DNA of 64,000 nt from Euleptes europaea (GCF_029931775.1 NC_079312.1:10485821-10549820); one strand, 5' to 3'. Shown: positions 23,860 through 34,562, counted from the first letter of the stretch. The notes: generated by a model not told the origin, from the letters alone. A program made the numbers and translations.

Positions 23860-23975
23860 CTCCACACAATGCTTAGTTAAATTGTGGAACTCCCTGCCCC
23901 AGGATGTGGTGATGGCTGCCAACTTGGAAGGCTTTAAGAGGGGAGTGGACATGTTCATGGAGGAGAGGGTTAGGG
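23860..23975 (+). mobile_element. L2-like LINE fragment
   Basis: GTGGAACTCCCTGCCCCAGG followed by GATGGCTGCCAACTTGGAAG; the complement of this pattern closes the L2-like element at 52,254-52,573. Confidence 0.6.
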
Positions 23976-24337
23976 CAGTACAGCAGAACATGTTCAATAG
24001 ACTCTGCTTTCTCATTATTGCATGTACAGAGTAGTTGAGAAAATGGGACATGATAGTATCTGCCTTCCAGATGGGCTGAAGGTAAAGCTTTAAAACGTGC
24101 CAGTGTAAAAATTATCCGATATGTGGGGATCTCAAGAGACCTAAGATACTCTGCTGGTTGAAAATATTGGGTATGCTGCAAAATAACTGGATATTTCTGT
24201 ATCTGTGCCCTGTCTGACTGTAAGACATGATTCCAAAGCCGCTGTTTGTTTATTTTGCTTTTGGGAGCCCAAGGCACAGTAGAACTTGAGGCTAAAGGCC
24301 GTGCTCCTGGAATTTCCCCCCAACTGCTATTAGTCAA
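23976..24337 (-). mobile_element. Non-LTR retrotransposon C-terminal fragment
   Basis: A minus-strand frame contains IFTLARFKALPSAHLEGRYY and a cysteine/histidine end, CTCNNEKAESIEHVLLYC, typical of the C-terminus of some LINE proteins. Clade not determined. The rest of the element is not seen. Confidence 0.55.
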
Positions 24338-24339
24338 GT

Positions 24340-24945
24340 TGAATGGTATCTGTTGGTAAGGATCAAAGGCATTAGACCCCTAGGATTTAAAATATGTTTT
24401 AGCCAGTAGGTGAATGCCAATAACCACATATGTATCTCCAAAGAGATCACCCAAGCCTCTAGTCTGAAAAGGGCATTCTGAATGCATCAGGGGACTCCAA
24501 AAATCTTTTGTCGAAACTTAGATTGTACAACTTCCAATAAGTGCCTTTCCTTGTACATACAGACAAAGATGGGCGCAATGGCAGCTTCCTCAGAGGGGGA
24601 GAGCCAGGTTTCGGTCAGGGCAAGGAGATGGAGAGGCTGAGAAGGATTCAGTGATCAAACTCTCTTCTGAATGAGGGAGTGGCTATTCAAGAGAGAGCAG
24701 AAGAAAGGAAGGCAATCGATGGGGATGAGGTTAACAGAGTTGGTTTGAGAACACTGGGAAAGATGGCAGCTGGGATGGTTGAACCTTTGGAGATATCGCA
24801 TATCCCAATTTCTCCCAGGTCCTTTCCTTGACGTGAAGTCAGGATTTCATGGCAGCAGCGGTTTCCTCAAACCACATGTTGACACCGTGCGCTTGTGTGA
24901 GTTTCTTGACCAAGGGTTTGTGTTTGAACAGAAGTCCTTCCTGCA
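24340..24945. other. No feature recognised
   Basis: Neither strand shows a domain, exon or repeat I can name with support. Confidence 0.4.
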
Positions 24946-24947
24946 TA

Positions 24948-25310
24948 GAAGGTCACATTATGAGAAGGCAAGAGTCCCTGGATAAGACAACAGGGTGCTG
25001 TGGAACACAGGCAGGATGGTGCTGCTGCAGTCGTCTTGTTTGGGGGCTTCCTAGAGGCACCTGGTTGGCCACTGTGTGAATAGACTGCTGGACTTGATGG
25101 GCCTTGGTCTGATCCAGCAGGGCCTTTCTTATGTTAATACTTGGAAAAGTTGAAGTCAGCCGGAAAACATGATATAAATTGATTTTATAAGGGAAGCCAT
25201 AGCCCTCCGTTTTCAAGACCTGAGCAAGGCTGTTCACGACAGAACGTTTTGGAGGACACTGGTTCATAGGGTCGCCATGAGTCGGAAATGACTTGACAGC
25301 ACTCAACACA
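24948..25310 (+). mobile_element. BovB LINE 3' end split by an L2-like tail
   Basis: BovB sequence at 24,948-24,990 (GGTCACATTATGAGAAGGCA) resumes at 25,137 and ends with GTCGCCATGAGTCGGAAATG and the CACTCAACACACA tail. Between them, 24,991-25,136 is an L2-like 3' end (GGGCCTTGGTCTGATCCAGC then TTTCTTATGTT). Confidence 0.8.
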
Positions 25311-25571
25311 CAAGGAACCCAGGGAATGCGAAGGGGGTGAGAATGACCAGGCCCCACCTGGAGGTTGGCAACCCTAACATAACCCCTTCAGGGCACAAAG
25401 AAGAGACACTTCCTGGCTCGACCTCCCCTTTCCCCCAGCAGGAGTAGGAATGGCACTGACTCTCCCTTTGCTCAGCTGGGAAGGAAAGGTCCTCTCCAGC
25501 CCTGGTTTTTAAGGTCCCATCATTTACTTGAAGGCGAAAGACAGAGGAAATCCTCCCTGTCCTTCCTTCTG

Positions 25572-25722
25572 AGAGCCAGCGTGGTGTAGTGGTTAAGAGC
25601 AGTGGTTTGGAGTGGTGGAGTCTGATCTGGAGAACAGGGTTTGATTCCCCGCTCCTCCACGCGAGCGGCTGAGGATCATCTGGTGAACTGGATTTGTTTC
25701 CCCACTCCTCCACACGAAAGAG
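25572..25722 (+). mobile_element. tRNA-derived SINE, 3'-truncated
   Basis: Head GCCAGCGTGGTGTAGTGGTT, B box GGTTTGATTCCCC, then cut at CACTCCTCCACACGA. Confidence 0.85.
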
Positions 25723-25744
25723 GATCCCCTCTTTCTCTCTCCTT

Positions 25745-26055
25745 CAGCATGGTGTCGTGGTTAAGAGCGGTGGTTTGGAGCGGTGGGCTCTGATCTGGAG
25801 GACCGGGTTGGATTCCCCACTCCTCCACGTGAGCGGCGGCGGAGGCTCATCTGGTGACCTGGATTTGTTTCCGCTCTCCTACTCACAAAGCCAGCCGGGT
25901 GACCTTGGGCTAGTCACAGTTCTCTCAGCCCCACCCACCTCTCAGGGTGTCTGTTGCGGGGAGGGGGAGGGAAGGTGATTGTAAGCTGGTTTGATTCTGC
26001 CTTAAGTGGTAGAGAAAGTCGGCATATAAAAACCAACTTTTGTTCTTCTTCTGGG
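25745..26055 (+). mobile_element. tRNA-derived SINE, full length
   Basis: Head GCATGGTGTCGTGGTTAAGA, B box GGTTGGATTCCCC, body GTGACCTTGGGCTAGTCACA, tail GGCATATAAAAACCAACTTT. Part of this SINE and the sequence to 26,380 recurs at 35,157-35,645. Confidence 0.85.
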
Positions 26056-26079
26056 AAACCCTACCTCTTAATGGTAGGG

Positions 26080-26380
26080 TTGCCAGGTCCCTCTTCACCA
26101 CCGGCAGCGGTGCTGATCAACTCAGCGTTGATGCCAATACCTGGAGGTTAGCGAACTGGAGGTTGGCAACCCTACTTCACAGAGTGGCCAGCCTTCAGGT
26201 GGGGCCTGCAGATCTCCCACTGTTCCACAGAGATCGGTTCCCCGGTCCTCCCCAGGCCCCATCCCCAAATCTCCAAGCATTGCCCCATCTAGAGCTGGTA
26301 ACCCTACAGCCTTTAGTATGCCGGTGCCAGGAAAACCGTTGTTCCCAGCAGGAGAACAAAGTGCTGTAACAAAACACTAA
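26080..26380. repeat. Short inverted-end repeat plus promoter-proximal duplicate
   Basis: TAGGGTTGCCAGG ... TTGGCAACCCTA are inverted ends of a common short DNA repeat. The stretch to 26,380 (GGTGCCAGGAAAACCGT, GAACAAAGTGCTGTAACAAA) matches upstream DNA of module 1 (4,440-4,580) and a displaced copy at 35,395-35,645. Confidence 0.55.
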
Positions 26381-26477
26381 AGTATTGTTGAAGGTATTGT
26401 CGAAGGCTTTCACGGTCAGAGTTCATTGGTTCTTGTAGGTTATCCGGGCTGTGTGACCGTGGTCTTGGTATTTTCTT

Positions 26478-26520
26478 TCCTGACGTTTCGCCAGCAGCTG
26501 TGGCAGGCATCTTCAGAGGA
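26478..26520 (-). ncRNA. Hammerhead-ribozyme-like motif, family 1, intact-looking
   Basis: On the minus strand: TCCT, CTGAAGA, stem II with GCC/GGC at its base, GAAA-CGTC, AGGA. Stem I pairs fully (TCCT/AGGA); stem III is AC/GT. It differs from 23,750-23,792 mainly in stem II. Confidence 0.55.
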
Positions 26521-26831
26521 GTCACACTGAAGGACAGTGTCTCTCAGTGTCAAGGGTGTAGGAAGAGTAATATATAGTCAGAAAGGGGTTGGGTTTGAGC
26601 TGAGTATTGTCCTGCAAAAGTAATGTGCTAAAGGACAATACTCAGCTCAAACCCAACCCCTTTCTGACTATATATTACTCTTCCTACACCCTTGACACTG
26701 AGAGACACTGTCCTTCAGTGTGACTCCTCTGAAGATGCCGGCCACAGCTATTGTTGAAGGCTTTCACGGTCAGAGTTCATCGGTTCTTGTAGGTCATCCG
26801 GGCTGTGTGACCGTGGTCTTGGTATTTTCTT

Positions 26832-26874
26832 TCCTGACGTTTCGCCCGCCGCTGTGGCCGGCATCTTCAGAGGA
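26832..26874 (-). ncRNA. Hammerhead-ribozyme-like motif, family 1, intact-looking
   Basis: Same core and stem I as 26,478-26,520, but stem II reads GCCGGCC ... GCGGCGGGC. The core is unchanged while stem II varies, as expected if the core was under constraint in the source element. Confidence 0.55.
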
Positions 26875-26881
26875 GTCACAC

Positions 26882-27042
26882 TGAAGGACAGGGCGAAAAC
26901 GCACGGTTGCTTTATCCTCCTTTCATCCCTGTTTTAGCCAGGATCGAAAGCACATTAAGTGAAACGCATGCATTCGATCCAGGCTGAATCCTGGCTGAAA
27001 CAGGGATGAAAGGAGGATAAAGCGACCGGGCGTTTTCGCCCT
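26882..27042. mobile_element. Palindromic MITE (GGGCGAAAACG ends)
   Basis: Inverted halves GGGCGAAAACGCACGGTTGC and CGACCGGGCGTTTTCGCCC share TTTATCCTCCTTTCATCC and its complement. A relative lies at 56,065-56,200. Superfamily not determined; no transposase. Confidence 0.7.
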
Positions 27043-27333
27043 CAGTGTCAAGTGTGCAGGAAGAGTAATATATATAGTCAGAAAGGGGTTGGGTTTGAGC
27101 TGAGCCATGGTCCTGCGATGACAAGGACAAAACACTAAAGATTTGGGGACAAAAGGTTTCTCCCCTATGGCCTTCTGTCTCTTTTCCAGGATCTCTCCAG
27201 CCGGCCTCTCCTCGTGCAGTGGGGCCCCCAGAGCCCCCCCCCAGAGCCCCCCCACAGCCCCTGAAAAAGAGCCAAGAAGCCCCCTCTTTCCAAAGACTTC
27301 TGTTCCTCCCTCTGGGTCTGGTAGTTGCAGGGA

Positions 27334-27352
27334 ACTACATTTCCCAGAACGC
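27334..27352 (+). promoter_or_regulatory. ZNF143-like promoter motif, module 3
   Basis: ACTACATTTCCCAGAACGC, the best match of the four modules, followed by a short CpG-rich stretch and, 68 bp on, the first-exon ATG. Confidence 0.62.
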
Positions 27353-27420
27353 CTTGCGCGCGCCATTGAGGTCAACCCTGCCTTTCCAGGGAGGGGGGGG
27401 GAGAAGGAAATTTGGGCAAG

Positions 27421-27495
27421 ATGGAGTCCAGCAGGGCCTCTCTTCTTTCCCCCCGGCTGGAGGGAGGATCTGGCTTCTGCACGTCTGCAGGGGAG
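27421..27495 (+). CDS. KRAB-ZNF first coding exon, module 3
   Basis: An ATG at 27,421 opens 25 codons (MESSRASLLSPRLEGG...CTSAGE) ending at the donor GAG|GTGAGTC (27,496). The frame joins phase 0 to the KRAB exon at 29,609. It is the duplicate of 4,848-4,928, with the same start, end and peptide ending. An in-frame ATG also lies three codons upstream (27,412), as in module 1. The peptide has no recognised domain. Confidence 0.6.
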
Positions 27496-27798
27496 GTGAG
27501 TCAGTGGAGGGTTTCATGCAGCAGATCTTGGGCAAGGAGAGGGGGAGAGAAGACACGTGTGAAGCGGAGGGGAAGGGGAGGCCGGAGGGAGCCCCGAGAG
27601 AGAGAGAAAGGGGGGCTTCAACCCGGCTGAGTTGTGTTTCCTGCAACCAGCCGGAGTTTCTTTTATTCTTTGACAGCTAGACGGACGCCTGATCTGATCC
27701 AGCAGGGCTCCTGGCCTGTCACCGCCCCCCCCGGCCCCCACCCCCGTGGCTCGATGCTCTGGCGTTTGGCCGTAATTTTGCTAACTGTATTTTCATTG

Positions 27799-28317
27799 TA
27801 TATTCAATCAAGGAAGCCACAGCCTTCAATTTGCAAGATCTGAGCGAGGCTGTCAAAGAGAGGACACTTTGGAGGACTTTCATTCATAGGGTCGCCACGA
27901 GTCGGAAGCGACTTGACGGCACTTAACACACACACACACACAGATGCACATCTAGATGCAGGAAAAGAGGAAGACCCAACAAAAGCTGGATGGACTCAAT
28001 GAAGGAAGCCACAGCCTTCAGTTTGCAAGATCTGAGCAAGGCTGTCAAAGACAGGACACTTTGGAGGACTTTCGTTCATAGGGTCGCCACGAGTCGGAAG
28101 CGACTTGACGGCACTTAACGCACAAACACAGATGCACATCTAGATGCAGGAAAAGAGGAAGACCCAACAAGAGATGGATGGACTCAATAAAGGAAGCCAC
28201 AGCCTTCAGTTTGCAAGATCTGAGCAAGGCTGTCAAAGACAGGACACTTTGGAGGACTTTCGTTCATAGGGTCGCCATGAGTCGGAAGCGACTTGACGGC
28301 ACTTCACACACACACAC
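27799..28317 (+). mobile_element. BovB 3' end in three tandem copies
   Basis: The BovB tail (from AATCAAGGAAGCCACAGCC or GGAAAAGAGGAAGACCCAAC to ACTTAACAC and CA-repeat) occurs three times head-to-tail. Units start with AGATGCACATCTAGATGCAG at 27,942 and 28,130, a 188-bp period. The whole array is flanked by TTTCATTG (27,791-27,798 and 28,318-28,325), so it probably integrated once or expanded after integration. It lies in intron 1 of module 3. Confidence 0.85.
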
Positions 28318-28679
28318 TTTCATTGCACGCTGTTGCTTTCTCTGGCGTGTGATCCCCAATAAATTTATCATCCTCGGAAGATCTCTGAGCTGGCAGCTGG
28401 CCTGAAGCTTTTGCAAAAGGAGGGGATCTAACTCGCTCTCTCCCTGCCTATCCGTCCTCCGCCTTCCTGGCCTCTCTGAAGCGAACCCTCACTTCCACTG
28501 TAAAATATTAGACTGGGTTTTCTGTTTTTCATCTGGGCCCAGATGTTTTAATTCCCTGGATTTTGGGTGCTGCAGCTCCCAATATCATTCTGATACTGGT
28601 GCCAATTTTGAGGCTCACCATTTTCATTTTGGTATTCTAATAATAACCCCCCCTCCATTTAGTGAATCTTCTGCCATAT

Positions 28680-28892
28680 AGATAATTCACAGTGGGTCGC
28701 CGTGTTAGTCTGTCTGCAGTAGTAGAAAAGGGCAAGAGTCCAGTAGCACCTTAAAGACTAACAAAAATATTTTCTGGTAGGGTATGAGCTTTCGTGAGCT
28801 CATACCCTACCAGAAAGCTCATACCCTACCAGAAAATATTTTTGTTAGTCTTTAAGGTGCTACTGGACTCTTTCCCTTTTCTACTACTTCTT
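28680..28892. mobile_element. Penelope-like repeat, family 2, fold-back form
   Basis: GAGTCCAGTAGCACCTTAAA through TATTTTCTGGTAGGG is followed by its near-perfect inverse, ending GTGCTACTGGACTC. The centre has TGAGCTTTCGTGAGCTC, a shortened hammerhead-like region missing the CTGAAGA part. It is related to 5,270-5,450 and 35,650-35,790. Confidence 0.6.
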
Positions 28893-29608
28893 TCATATGT
28901 TAGTCTTTGCCCGAAACTGTTTCTGTTGCATGAAATTTTACATCCATTGAGACAATATAGTAGCTTACTTGCAGCTGAAAGGCGTGTTGTACAAACTGCA
29001 GTCATTCCACAGTGCACAAATATATAAAAAAAAAATCTCTGAGGCAGCAGGTTTGGGCTGGGTGTTCTTTACCCTACACCTCTCACCTACCAAGTCCTGA
29101 GGATCACACAGCTAGGGATTGTTAGGGGGAAAAGAGAACAAAAGACAGGATGGCCTCACTCAGGCCAGTGTACGCTTGCAGAGCTGGATGTAAGCTTAGG
29201 AGTAACACAGAATGCCTCTGCCAAAAAAAACATGTTTAAAGCAGAACCTTCTGTGGAATTATGATTTCTGTGTACCTCTGCAGTTAAATATGCAAGGTAG
29301 AACTGTTGTTGAACCAGATGTACAGTCAAGTAGGGGTTGTTTTGGTTTGGGTTTTTCCCCCCCCATTTAAATGGACTTGACCTAGAGAAGCGCAGTTCAG
29401 TGCAATTTTCTGATTTTGTATTTCTTGGAGACTTTCAGAATATTCTGCTTGCCAGAGATTGGAAGAAAATGACTGCAATTTTCATTTCTGTTGGTCTGCT
29501 GTATATCATTCTATTAATCAGTTGACTGGCCAATGGGATTTTTCTTTCTTTCTTGAATGCTCGGGGACAGGATTAGATGATCAACTGGGCCATAATTTCC
29601 TCTTTCAG

Positions 29609-29738
29609 AGATCCGCGGTGGCCTTGGAGGAAGTAGCTGTGTTCTTCACGGAGGAGGAATGGGCTCTGATGGATCCAGACCAAAGAAAACTCTTCTGGGA
29701 AGTTATGGAGGAAAATTATAAGACCGTGACTTCTCTGG
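29609..29738 (+). CDS. KRAB-A exon, module 3
   Basis: A 130-bp exon between CTCTTTCAG (ending 29,608) and GG|GTAAGG (29,739). It encodes [33 protein letters not shown] and [11 protein letters not shown]. Intact KRAB A box, with small changes from module 1 (F to L in the SFE motif, G to D in LDPGQ). Entry and exit phases match the other three KRAB exons. No finger exon follows before module 4, so the likely partner is the exon at 49,646, about 20 kb downstream, or the exon is unused. Confidence 0.8.
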
Positions 29739-29739
29739 G

Positions 29740-30974
29740 TAAGGATTGCTTCCCTTTTATTATGAATTTGGAAGAGAAGGGAAGAGGTGGCATCCTCCTT
29801 TGACCCTCTTTGATTTCAGGGCACACTTTCATTTGCCATAGAGGAAAGGATGGAGCTCCCACACCCGAGAATTTCAAAACACCTGGCGGGGAAGCATTAA
29901 ACATTTCATGCTGTAAAGAGCAATCGGTTGATGAAGAGGGCTCTGATTGGGAGGCACAGATGATCTCCATTTAGGTTCTTGCTAGCCAATCCTTTCAGTT
30001 CCTGTTTTCTTCTTTGGCCTTTCTATTTTGGCGTAAACTGTTTCTTCCACAGTCCTTTGTTGGAGTGACTGAGGCTGATGGGAGGAGAGGAGGAATGGCC
30101 TTGTTGATTTGACTAGGCCAGAGGAGGGGCCCTCGCTCACTGGCAGAGCTTTTGTTTTGCACCTCGAAAGTGTGGAGTTCAGTCCATGGCACTTGAAAAA
30201 GGGTTCAGACAGGAGGGTCTTTGGTTGCAGGGCTGGGAAAGGCCCCTGCCTGAGACCCTCTTGAGGCACCACCCCTTGGGATGGAATCGGCTGGGCTTGA
30301 TGGAAAGTTGCAGGCAAAATCTTGGCAGAGGGAAAATGGGAGTCGTCTCTGAGCACTTCTGTTTTGTGAGAAGTATGGTGAGGAGGGAAGGTTGTATGTA
30401 GAGGAAGAGAAGCCAGGCAAGAGACGCAGAAGCCAGGTTTCCAGGTGATGAATGGAGACTTGGGAGTCAAGTACTTCTCTTCATAATGTTCTGCTCTTCT
30501 TTGGCCAGCCCAGAGCAGGCCCAGGGAACCCAACCCAGGTACAGATTGGGCCCACAATTTAGTAGAATTAGCAGAGACAAAGATGGATTTGGGGGGGGGG
30601 ATCTGTTCTCTCATCTCTGCTCTGCCGTTCAGGGAATCTCTCTCTGGAAGTTTGGAAAAACATATTTTTCTTGATGAGGTAATTTTGGCCTCCAAAGATC
30701 ATCCTAAAACTGATGGCCAAGTTTCCAGTGCCTAGCCTGGTTTCCTGAGGAGGTAGGCCTGCCAAAAAAAGACAGACAGACAGGCCAGTCCCTTTAGTAA
30801 TAGAGACAAGACCCCACCCGCTCCCTCCTCTCACCAACCTCAAAGCTCGCTGCACTCTCACTATTTTTTCATAGAGGGAAGACCTCTGGGCCCTCCATAA
30901 GTTAACCCCTGAAATTCTGTTTACCATAGCTATATTTTTGCCTTTGTAAGTATTTTCATACTTACAAAGTATGT
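29740..30974. other. Duplicated DNA after KRAB exon 3, SINE-like insert
   Basis: Collinear with 8,740-8,828 and 9,742-10,290 after module 1. At 30,123-30,310 a tRNA-head-like piece (CTCACTGGCAGAGC, GAGTTCAGTCCATGG) suggests a degraded SINE. A 237-codon minus-strand frame here shows no domain. No finger exon is seen. Confidence 0.45.
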
Positions 30975-31427
30975 AAGTAAGGATGTGTCACTGGCCACTA
31001 AGACTAGATTAATTCATGCCATCGTATTCCCTGTTATTATCTATGGGTGTGAAAGCTGGACAGTGAAGAAAGCTGATAGGAAGAAAATAGATTCCTCTGA
31101 AATGTGGTGTTGGAGGAGAGTGTTACGGATTCCGTGGACTGCCAAAAAAACAAATCAGTGGGTTATAGATCAAATCAAGCCTGAACTGACCCTAGAAGCT
31201 AAAATGACTAAACTGAGGCTGTCGTATTTTGGTCACGTCATGAGACTACAAGAGTCACTGGAAAAGGCAGTCGTGCTAGGAAAAGTTGAGGGCAGCAGGA
31301 AAAGAAGACCCAGCAAGAGATCGATTGACTCAATAAAGGAAGCCACAGCCTTCGATTTGCAGGATCTGGGCAAGGCTGTCAAGGATAGGACATTTTGGAG
31401 GACTTTCATTCATAGGGTCGCCATAAG
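30975..31427 (+). mobile_element. BovB LINE 3' end, truncated at both ends
   Basis: Encodes SLATKTRLIHAIVFPVIIYG through RTFWRTFIHRVAIS in one open frame. The terminal CA-tail is missing: the sequence leaves BovB after GGGTCGCCATAAGT. It lies just upstream of module 4. Confidence 0.88.
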
Positions 31428-31664
31428 TGACAAGATGTTCTTAGGGTAGCAAGTGGTTTTGGGTAACTGCTGTGAGGTAAGTTTTGTCTGCAGCCTGAAG
31501 AGGACAGAAATAACTGGAGCTGGGCATTTCAGAAAACAGCAAAGATTTATTTATTGATATACACGTGAAGCTGCCCCACACAGCGACAAATGAATAATGA
31601 AACCTTCTCTTCCATGTTCCCAAATACTTCATGTTTTTTATTCTGTTTGGGTCTAGTTGCAGGG

Positions 31665-31683
31665 AACAACATTTCTCAGAAGG
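31665..31683 (+). promoter_or_regulatory. Decayed ZNF143-like motif, module 4
   Basis: ACAACATTTCTCAGAAGGC aligns with the ACTACATTTCCC motif but differs at the second trinucleotide and in the CCC. It probably binds less well than modules 1 and 3. Confidence 0.35.
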
Positions 31684-31739
31684 CCTTGCAAGCTCCAGAG
31701 AAGTCAACCCTGCCTTTCCTAGGTGTCCATGGGCTGGTT

Positions 31740-31853
31740 TTTCCAGGAGATGTAGAAGGAAGTGTATGGAATAAGCAGTTCCACGGGGCATCTCTTCTTT
31801 CTCATTTCCTCCGGCTGGAGGGAGAATTTGGCTCTTGCATCTCTGCAGGAAAG
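31740..31853 (+). other. First exon, module 4 (start codon unclear)
   Basis: Closest relative of the module 2 exon (VWNKQFHGASLLSHFLRLEG then CISAGK), ending at AAAG|GTGAG (31,854). As in module 2, no in-frame ATG lies between the promoter motif and the donor. The left border is approximate. Confidence 0.42.
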
Positions 31854-33128
31854 GTGAGTTTTGGATTTCAGCAGCATAATGAATAAGGGAGGGGAGAGGA
31901 AGTCTGTGTGAATGGGAGTGAAAGAGAAAGAGGGAGTATTGAGAGAGCGGCAGGATCTGTGCATGGTGGGTGTGCCTGTGTTTTCATTCTCTTGAATGTT
32001 TTCCATGCAACCATCCTGGGTTTATTTTAAGTGGTGCTAGCTGGATGGAACGTGGTCTGATCCAGCTGGGTTCTTTGTCCTTTCTGGCCCCTGTAGGTCA
32101 GCTGCTACAGTCACATTTTTGCTTTTTACATGCCCTACAGGATAACCTCTAAACATGCATTTGGCCATATTTTACTCCTATAGTGGAAGTATTTTAAGAG
32201 CCTTCTGTTGATTTCTGTGGAATGGGATTCCCATGAACATCATCCTCAAGAAGACCCATGAATTGGCAACTGGTCTGAAGGTTTGTTTTGTGACGGGGGG
32301 AATCTAATTCACCTCCCCCCCCCCCCCCCCGTCTGTGCTGCCCTCCACCTTCCTGGCTTCTTGCAAGTGAACCTTTACTTCCATTCCTAACAGCTCAGGG
32401 ATTTTCCAGAAATAATCTAGGCCAGGATACTGTAATTCCCATCTCTGGTATTACTACTCTCACTATTCTCCTGTCATGCCAATTTTGAGGCTCCTAGCTT
32501 TCCTTTTGTTATTATAGATTTGAATATTTCCCCGCATACACACACTTATTAATTTTTCTGCAAGATATTTATCTTTGCCATACAAGGTTGCTTTTATTTG
32601 AAATCCAACAACACACAATGCCTCTGTTATCTCAGTTTTGTACACTATTACAATTCTGAGGCCTCTTTAGTGGAATATTTACTGGAAGACAGGGTGACTC
32701 TTATTTCGCACTCTGTAGCAAAATTTTGCTCCTATGTCTGTTGGAAACAGGAGGCATTAATGATGAATAAAGGTCTAACTCGGGTGTCGAACTCATTTGT
32801 TCAGAGGGCTGGGTATGACATAAATGTCACTTTGTCGGGCCGGCCATGTATATCCAATCAAATAAACATATAAATAAATGAATAAATAAACAAACAAACA
32901 AAAGCTACATTCATTTCAACATTGTGGGGGCACCTTTCATCATCCTTCTCCCAAGGTAGTGAACAGTTGGGAGTTATGAAAGTTCTCTGAGATTAGAATA
33001 TTTATTCTTAATAACCTCAGATGGCAATAATGTGTTGTGGAGGAAAACCAGGACTGGCTTGTGGCTTTGAGGAAGAATAAAATTGTCACCAGGAAACAAA
33101 TTGTAAGGTACCATGACATGCATCATCA

Positions 33129-33366
33129 TATTTTGGTCACGTCATGAGATGACAAGAGTCACTGGAAAAGACAGTCATGCTAGGAAAAGTTGAGGGCAGC
33201 AGGAAAAGAGGAAGACCTAACAAGAGATGGATTGACTCAATAAAGGAAGCCACAGCCTTCAATTTGCAAGATCTGAGCAAGGCTGTCAAAGATAGGACAT
33301 TTTGGAGGACTTTCATTCATAGGGTCGCCATGAGTTGGAAGCGACTTGACGGCACTTAACACACAT
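33129..33366 (+). mobile_element. BovB LINE 3' end, short
   Basis: Starts at TATTTTGGTCACGTCATGAG and runs in one frame to RVAMSWKRLDGT and the ACTTAACAC tail. Confidence 0.9.
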
Positions 33367-33924
33367 GACATGCACGGCTGCCATGCTGAGAAGCACAGGA
33401 CTAGAGTTTTCTTTCAACTTGTTACATTCAGGCCCATGTTAAGGCACTGGTGTGCCCTATACCAGTTTGAAACTACTTGCTCCCATTGTTTACTCTTTCT
33501 TAAGTAGAAGCAGTTGAAGTGAAAATGTCTTTCCTGCCTTTCCACTACAGATTTCTTTCACCATTATGTCACATTCAGCAGAAGTATGATGGCAAAGATA
33601 AATGCACTGATACAACTCCTCTTTTTTTAGGCCTAGTCCACAGCTCCCAGGATAGCAGCTAACATCAGGTTCACATGGAGTTCAACCTAACCCCCACTGT
33701 AAATGTCCTGCCTACATTCTTCTGCCTACTTTCCCTCCACCCAGTTTGCAGCAAAAAACTCCCCCTTTTTATACCCCCCTTTGTCATCAGCAAACATACC
33801 TACCTGCACACACACCAAAAAGGGTGGACTACCGCAAGTCTGGTGGCAAGTCTCCTGGCCCTTTCTTGCATGCCCAGGGTGGTTCCGATTGCCACTGTGG
33901 GATCAGGAAGCGGTTTTCCTCCAA

Positions 33925-34260
33925 GCAGCATCAAGCTGCGTTCAGGAGTAATGGAGGCAGAAAGACAGGCTACCTTTCTTCCTCTGCTGCCCCCTCGTTG
34001 CTTGAGAACGCAACTAGGGGCTGCTTAGAGGCTCTTAAGTGCATGTGCACTTGGAAGCCTGCAAGCAGCACAGAGCTGCGGTCACAGGCAACGGAGGGAC
34101 GGCAGAGGAAGAAAGGCAGCCTGTCTTTCTGCCTCCGTTGCCCCTCAGAGCAGCTAGGAGCTGCTTGGAGGCTCTTAAGTGCACTTGCACTTGGAATCCT
34201 GCAAGCAGCGCCTAGCTGCATTCACAGGCAGCAGAGGCAGAAAGGCAGACGGGGTGAGGT
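33925..34260. repeat. Imperfect tandem repeat, period about 140 bp
   Basis: AAGCAGCAC(or T/G) followed by AGCTGCGTTCA-like and GGAGGCAGAAAG(G/A)CAG blocks recur about 2.5 times (33,925; 34,062; 34,200), with TCTTAAGTGCA(T/C) between them. Part of the hAT composite. Confidence 0.6.
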
Positions 34261-34332
34261 AGGTAGTTGGGTGGGTGTGCGCGGGAAAGACGGAGCAAGG
34301 TGGGGTGTGTGTGACCGTTCTTAGAACCGCTC

Positions 34333-34562
34333 TTAGAATCATAGAGTTGGAAGGGGTCACCAGGGTCATCTAGTCCAACCCCCTGCCCAATGCAAGAAAT
34401 TCACAACTATACACTCCCACGCACACACACCAGTGATCTCTACTCCATGCCCAGAAGATGGGGGGGGGGGGGGAAAGAAACCCTCCAGGATCCCTGGCCA
34501 ATGTGGCCTGGAGGAAAATTGCTACCTTATCCACAATTCTTGCCCAGCCCCACAAGATGTGT
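34333..34562 (-). mobile_element. CR1-type LINE 3' tail
   Basis: Complement of the CR1 terminus (AGAATCATAGAGTTGGAAGG, CATCTAGTCCAACCCCCTGC) followed by the 3' region. Confidence 0.8.

Larger units (their letters stand above)
26385..27120. mobile_element. Penelope-like inverted array with nested hairpin element
   Basis: Two forward blocks (26,390-26,640 and 26,752-27,118) share TATTGT(C/T)GAAGGCTTTCAC, a reversed hammerhead-like core and AGGGGTTGGGTTTGAGCTGA. The block at 26,628-26,750 is the inverse of the first. A palindromic MITE (26,882-27,042) splits the second block between GAAGGACA and CAGTGTCAAG. No reverse transcriptase is seen. Confidence 0.6.

Noticed and set aside
29982-30695. 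237-codon minus-strand frame
   Set aside because: No domain, no conservation of the frame in the collinear copy near 10 kb, and it overlaps a SINE-like piece.
33925-34260. Coding exon (192-codon frame at 33,746-34,324)
   Set aside because: Frame crosses an imperfect tandem repeat of a DNA transposon and has no domain.
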